Below, piece by piece: positions 60,525-64,000 of a DNA stretch of 64,000 nucleotides (position 1 is the first letter of the stretch; every line of letters starts with the position of its first letter). The stretch spans positions 62,001-126,000 of the forward strand of contig NZ_JADBEK010000001.1 of NCBI RefSeq assembly GCF_014873145.1, written 5' to 3'. The position numbers and the translations under genes were made by a program. Under the pieces are notes generated by a model. The model saw only the letters and a list, made by a program, of their open reading frames with translations, was not told where the DNA came from and did no database searches. The DNA comes from Nonomuraea angiospora. GTDB lineage: Bacteria > Actinomycetota > Actinomycetes > Streptosporangiales > Streptosporangiaceae.

Positions 60525-61125
60525 ACATGCGTTCGCCCGCCTCCAGCGCCACGGGCGGCCCCGCGTAACGGTGCACGCCGACGCCGTACCCGTCGTCCCC
60601 CTCCACCTCCACCCGCTCGAACCCGCCGTCCTCGAACCATCCGCAGATGCGCGGCACCAGGTCCGGCTCGCGCCGGTTCCTCGTCCAGACCACGGTGGCG
60701 CCCGGGGCGCAGAGCTGCGGCAGCAGGCCGACCGTGCGCCGGACGTCGGCGTCGCTCACGTTCCCGAACACGCCGCACACCAGCACCAGGTCCGCGGGCA
60801 CCGCACCGGCGTACGCGCCGAGCAGCGCCGCGTCCCCGCCCACCACCTCGACCCCCGGCGGGGCGGACCGCCGGGCGGCGGCGACATTGCGCTCATCCAG
60901 CTCCACGAGCCGGGCCCGCACCCGGTCGCGCCCGGGGTGCGCGGCGAGCACCGGCAGCAGGTCCCGGCCCTGGCCCGCGCACAGGCTCACCACCCGCGTG
61001 GCCCCGTCGTCGAGCGCGGCGGCGATCCACTTCCGCACCACCTGAAGCCGCCGTTCCAGGGGCGAGCCCGGTACGTCGTAGGCGTCATGCCATCCCGCCC
61101 AGTCCTCGTCCGTCATGATCGTCAT
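60511..61125 (-). CDS. Class I SAM-dependent methyltransferase
   Basis: The 204-residue Rossmann methyltransferase has motif I VVSLCAGQGRDLLPVL, the acidic motif II VELDERN, VVGGDAALLGAY and LVLVCGVFGN. The CAGQGRDLL form of motif I and the WTRNRREPDLVPRICGWF end resemble a small actinobacterial family of unknown substrate. ATG 61125 is the chosen start; ATG 61116 is possible. It converges on the phosphotransferase and diverges from the tautomerase. Confidence 0.85.
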   Translation of the reverse strand: MTIMTDEDWAGWHDAYDVPGSPLERRLQVVRKWIAAALDDGATRVVSLCAGQGRDLLPVLAAHPGRDRVRARLVELDERNVAAARRSAPPGVEVVGGDAALLGAYAGAVPADLVLVCGVFGNVSDADVRRTVGLLPQLCAPGATVVWTRNRREPDLVPRICGWFEDGGFERVEVEGDDGYGVGVHRYAGPPVALEAGERMFTFR

Positions 61126-61205
61126 GCTGACGGATGGGCGGCACGGCGGGCAAGCCGGGTTTGCCCCCGGGGCGCGGGGGCAGGTCGGCGGAAAGGGGGG
61201 AATCC

Positions 61206-61433
61206 ATGCCACTCATCAACGTGAAGGTCATCGAGGGCGTCTTCAGCGACGCGCAGAAGGCCGAGATGGTGGAGAAGCTGACCGACGCGATGGTCGCCAT
61301 CGAGGGCGAGAACATGCGCCCGCTGACCCTGGTCATCGTGGAGGAGGTCAAGAGCGGCGACTGGGCCGTCGGCGGGAAGCAGGTGACGACCGCGGAGGCG
61401 AGGGCGCTGGCCGCTGGCCTGCGACCCCGCTAG
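61206..61433 (+). CDS. 4-oxalocrotonate tautomerase family protein
   Basis: The 75-residue protein has the catalytic amino-terminal Pro exposed after Met removal (MPLINVKVIEGVF) and the family body (EKLTDAMVAIEGENMRPLTLVIVEEV). Oligomers of such chains catalyse keto-enol tautomerisation. ATG 61206 follows an A/G-rich ribosome binding site. Its last four bases overlap the convergent YjbR gene. Confidence 0.92.
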   Translation: MPLINVKVIEGVFSDAQKAEMVEKLTDAMVAIEGENMRPLTLVIVEEVKSGDWAVGGKQVTTAEARALAAGLRPR

Positions 61434-61786
61434 CGCCCGTGGAGGGCCTGGGCCTGCTGTTCCAGGCGCACCTTCTTCGGCACGCACATCCGCCACGCCT
61501 CCAGGACCAGCTCCCGCATCTCGGCCGGGTCGAGGGCGTCCACGCGCGCCACCACCCAGTTGAAGCGCAGGTCGGACTCCCGCGGCAGGACGAACCTGTC
61601 CGGCTCGGCCGCCACCAGCGCGGCGCGCTCCTCCTTGGGGAACCCGAAGCCCATCAGCGTCTCGTCGCGCGAGAACGCCACATAGACGATCTTGCCTACG
61701 CGGAACTTGACCCGGTCCCGGATGAGGTGCTCCGACGAGCGGGGGAGCGTGCGGGCGAACTGCCGTACATCGTCGACTGTGAACAC
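61430..61786 (-). CDS. MmcQ/YjbR-family DNA-binding-fold protein
   Basis: The 118-residue YjbR protein has FTVDDVRQFARTLP, KFRVGKIVYVAFS, DLRFNWVVARVDALDPAEM and a helical end. The family has a double-wing CyaY-like fold and an uncertain role. GTG 61786 has TAACGT 7 bases upstream on the minus strand, fitting leaderless expression. Length is normal for the family. Confidence 0.88.
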   Translation of the reverse strand: MFTVDDVRQFARTLPRSSEHLIRDRVKFRVGKIVYVAFSRDETLMGFGFPKEERAALVAAEPDRFVLPRESDLRFNWVVARVDALDPAEMRELVLEAWRMCVPKKVRLEQQAQALHGR

Positions 61787-61796
61787 CCGGCAAACG

Positions 61797-62213
61797 TTAC
61801 TGGTTGCCCTCCGCGGCCGAAATGTCGGCGAGGGCCGAGTGCGGGTCGCGCTCCAGGGCCAGGTCGCCGAGGCTGACGATGCCGACCGCGCGGCCGTCCT
61901 CCAGCACCGGCAGGCGGCGGACGGCGTGCGAGCGCATGATCCGCACCGCCTGGTCGATGGTGGTGTCGGGGTCGATGGCCTCGACGTACGGGCTGCACGC
62001 CTCGCGTACCGGCGTCTGGGGGGACTTCTCGGCGGCGACGACGCGCACGGCGATGTCGCGGTCGGTGATGATGCCCTGGATCCGGCCGTTCTCGTTGACG
62101 ATCACGGCACCGGTGTCGCGGTCGCGCATCAGCGCGGCCGCGGCGGACACCGGCTGGTCGGCCTCGACCGCCGCCGGGTGGGACGTCATGACCTCTGCCA
62201 CGGTGTCGGCCAT
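61797..62213 (-). CDS. CBS-domain pair protein
   Basis: The 138-residue protein is a single Bateman module: CBS1 (VAEVMTSHPAAVEADQPVSA, GIITDRDIAVRVV) and CBS2 (VEAIDPDTTIDQAVRIM, RRLPVLEDGRAVGIVSLGDL). Such small CBS proteins bind adenine nucleotides and are often linked to dormancy or redox stress in actinobacteria. ATG 62213 follows GGAGG by 6 bases. It precedes the yjbR gene on the same strand. Confidence 0.92.
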   Translation of the reverse strand: MADTVAEVMTSHPAAVEADQPVSAAAALMRDRDTGAVIVNENGRIQGIITDRDIAVRVVAAEKSPQTPVREACSPYVEAIDPDTTIDQAVRIMRSHAVRRLPVLEDGRAVGIVSLGDLALERDPHSALADISAAEGNQ

Positions 62214-62338
62214 GGGGATCCTCCTGCCTGATCGGTCCAGCCGACCCCTACCCGAGCGGACGCGCGGCTCACCGGCCTTTGCCGGGTCTCTGCGTTCGGC
62301 TGGAGCGTCTTGGCCGCCGGGCGGGCCTCCGTGTCCGG

Positions 62339-63745
62339 TCAGAGCGTCTTGGCCGCCAGGCGGATCTCCTCCAGCAGGACGGCCAGGTCCCCCTCGGTGG
62401 TGTCCGGGTGCAGGAAGCAGGCGCGCAGCGCGTCGCGGCCGCCCAGCCGGGTACCGGTGATGAACGCGTTCCCGCGCGCCTGCACCGCGCCCGGGATCGC
62501 CCGGTTGAGGGCGTCCAGCCCGTCGGGGCGGGGCCGGTACCGGAAGGCGGTGATCGAGGTGGTGACGGGCGCCAGCAGCTCGAAGTCGCCGGCCTCCTCG
62601 ACCATGGCGGCGAGCGTGCGGGCCAGCCCGGTCGTGTGGTTCACCAGGCGCTCGACGCCGGAACGGCCCAGGTGCGACAGCGTGGCCCAGGTCTTCAGCG
62701 CGCGGAACGGGCGGGTCTGCTCGGGCCCGTACTCGGCGAACCATCCCAGATCATCCGCGTTGTCGTCGATCAGGTACGACGGCACCAGGCTGAACGCGGC
62801 CCGCGCCGCCCCCGGGTCGCGCAGCAGGGCGCAGCCGCAGCCCACCGGGACGCCGAGCCACTTGTGCGGGTCGAGGGCCAGCGAGTCGGCCCGCTCCAGG
62901 CCCGCGTAGTGCGGCGCGGCGCCGTCGGCCAGGACGCCGAGCGCGCCGTACGCGCCGTCCACGTGGAACCAGAGCCCGTGCTCGGCGGCCACGTCGGCGA
63001 TCTCGCCGAGCGGGTCCACCGCGCCGGAGTTGACGGTGCCCGCGCTGCCCGCCACGCAGAACGGCCGCAGGCCCGCCCGCAGGTCCTGCTCGACCATGGC
63101 GCGGAGCGCGTCCACGTCCATCCGGTACGCGCCGTCCACCGGGACCACGCGGACCTGCCGCGCTCCGAGACCGAGGAGCTGGGCGGCCTTGTGCAGGCAG
63201 CTGTGGCCCTCCTCGGTGACGTACATGACCATGGGCGGCCGCCCGGACAGGCCCTCCTCGCGGGCGTCCCAGCCGTCGGCGAGCGCGGTCCGCTGCCGGG
63301 CGGTGGCCAGGCAGATCACGGTGGCCATGGAGGCGCCGCTGGTCAGCAGCCCGCCGCCCGGCGGGTGCGGGAACCCGGCCAGCTCGGCCAGCCATCGCAC
63401 CACCGCGCGCTCCAGGTGCGGGCCCGCGTGGTCGCCGCCGGCGCAGCTCGGGTTGAGTGCGGCGGCCAGCGGCTCGACGAGCACGCCCGCGGGGTTGGGC
63501 GGGGAGTTCACCCAGCCGAAGAAGCGGGGGTGGCCGTTGCCCATGGGGTACGGCAGCACCCGCGTACGGGCGTCCTCCAGCAGCTCGCCGAGGGGCCGCC
63601 CGCGCTCGGGCAGCTCCTGGCCGCCCAGCCAGGCCCGCTCGGCCTCCGGCACGGGCCGCCACACGGGCCGCTCGCCGAGGCCCGCCAGGTGCTCGGCGGC
63701 GATCCGCGCGGCCGCGGCCAGGTCGGTGGGGTCGAGATCAGCCAT
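62339..63745 (-). CDS. PLP-dependent aromatic-L-amino-acid decarboxylase family protein
   Basis: The 468-residue group II decarboxylase has the PLP lysine Lys295 in LDPHKWLGVP, with GTVNSGAVDPLGEIADVA, HVDGAYGALGV (cofactor Asp) and the N-terminal HPRFFGWVNSPPNP. It removes the carboxylate of an L-amino acid (aromatic amino acid or similar) to give an amine. ATG 63745 follows GGAAGGA and overlaps the upstream cupin gene by 8 bases, so both are one operon. Substrate choice is not visible. Confidence 0.9.
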   Translation of the reverse strand: MADLDPTDLAAAARIAAEHLAGLGERPVWRPVPEAERAWLGGQELPERGRPLGELLEDARTRVLPYPMGNGHPRFFGWVNSPPNPAGVLVEPLAAALNPSCAGGDHAGPHLERAVVRWLAELAGFPHPPGGGLLTSGASMATVICLATARQRTALADGWDAREEGLSGRPPMVMYVTEEGHSCLHKAAQLLGLGARQVRVVPVDGAYRMDVDALRAMVEQDLRAGLRPFCVAGSAGTVNSGAVDPLGEIADVAAEHGLWFHVDGAYGALGVLADGAAPHYAGLERADSLALDPHKWLGVPVGCGCALLRDPGAARAAFSLVPSYLIDDNADDLGWFAEYGPEQTRPFRALKTWATLSHLGRSGVERLVNHTTGLARTLAAMVEEAGDFELLAPVTTSITAFRYRPRPDGLDALNRAIPGAVQARGNAFITGTRLGGRDALRACFLHPDTTEGDLAVLLEEIRLAAKTL

Positions 63746-64000
63746 CGGAGGGTTCCTTCCAGGGGTCGTGCTGTCCGGCGCCGCCCAGCTCCATCGCCAG
63801 GTAATAGACACAGTCGTCGGCGCCGTCGTTGGCGAAGGCGTGGCGGCAGTCGCCCGGGTAGTAGGCCGAGTCGCCGGCCGCCAGCTCGTACGGCCTGCCG
63901 TTGATCGTCAGCCGCAGGCTGCCGCGCTCGACCGCGAGGTACTCCCGCGACCCCGGCGCGTGCGGCGCGAACTCGCCCGCGTCCACCCCGGGCCCGAGGG
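63738..64000 (-). CDS. Cupin-domain protein, probably XRE/cupin regulator (5' part outside window)
   Basis: The frame is open through the right edge. The visible 86 residues form a cupin 2 domain (PGSREYLAVERGSLRLTING, GDSAYYPGDCRHAFANDG, VYYLAMELGG). This C-terminal type usually follows an N-terminal XRE helix-turn-helix in regulators of amino-acid or amine metabolism, which would suit control of the overlapping decarboxylase gene. A GTG at 63986 could start a stand-alone cupin, but the frame continues upstream. Confidence 0.75.
   Translation of the reverse strand, partial: LGPGVDAGEFAPHAPGSREYLAVERGSLRLTINGRPYELAAGDSAYYPGDCRHAFANDGADDCVYYLAMELGGAGQHDPWKEPSDG

Noticed and set aside
60511..63745. 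Possible biosynthetic gene cluster (methyltransferase, tautomerase, PLP decarboxylase)
   Set aside because: The genes are on different strands in short units, with no core synthase, carrier protein or exporter.

Overview
The window looks like chromosomal DNA of a high-GC actinobacterium. The base composition is very G+C rich, with G or C at most third codon positions. GTG starts are common, many genes lack a ribosome binding site, and the protein families (DUF3152, DUF4239, large LuxR ATPases, Ser/Thr kinases with propeller sensors) are typical of the group. The whole profile suggests Streptosporangiales such as Nonomuraea, but that is inference from style and no 16S or marker gene is present. 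No rRNA, tRNA, CRISPR array, transposase, integrase or phage gene was seen.

Layout. 1-5.7 kb: the tail of an unknown gene, a large LuxR/ATPase regulator, a DUF4239 plus proline-rich membrane pair, and a small-molecule phosphotransferase. 5.7-14.3 kb: a LacI regulator overlapping a kinase-propeller receptor, a flavin monooxygenase, a second kinase with a Thr/Pro stalk, and a secreted peptidoglycan hydrolase-like protein. 14.3-26.8 kb: sugar import. An orphan RbsA-type ATPase and a TetR/DUF5360 pair lie left of a DeoR regulator, which is divergent from a secreted GH2/PA14 glycosidase and a galactofuranose-type ABC importer (binding protein, fused ATPase, two permeases). GATC-centred boxes in front of DeoR/GH2 recur in front of the orphan ATPase, suggesting one regulon. 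26.9-38.2 kb: a predicted pseudokinase-propeller receptor, pirin, metallo-beta-lactamase-fold hydrolase, DUF3152 lipoprotein, FAD oxidase, repeat-bearing propeller protein, relics of a methyltransferase and a MerR gene, membrane and secreted proteins of unknown role, and a LacI regulator. 38.4-51.9 kb: a solitary PemK/MazF-like protein, epoxide hydrolase, WYL, thioesterase, AraC, VOC, 6-phosphogluconate dehydrogenase, HAD, SDR-like protein, aldo/keto reductase, a ClpC-type ATPase, and an SDR/AraC pair bounded by a 37-bp direct repeat. 52-58.7 kb: a complete PTS operon in the order DeoR, PfkB kinase, IIC, IIB, IIA, zinc dehydrogenase, HPr, Enzyme I. 58.7-64 kb: a beta-lactamase-fold protein, phosphotransferase, methyltransferase, tautomerase, YjbR, CBS protein, PLP decarboxylase and the tail of a cupin regulator.

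The most unusual property is repeat biology. Tandem or low-complexity DNA expansions occur both inside genes (phosphotransferase N-terminus, RbsA linker, AraC linker, kinase stalks, Enzyme I N-terminus, a propeller protein) and between genes, where two arrays run directly out of a gene's stop codon. The 37-bp repeat gives clpC and an AraC gene the same last nine codons and stop, and looks like the scar of a 2-kb insertion or duplication. A second theme is leaderless expression: at least a dozen genes have a TANNNT-like -10 hexamer 6-8 bases before the start codon. No wholly new defence or biosynthetic system was recognised.
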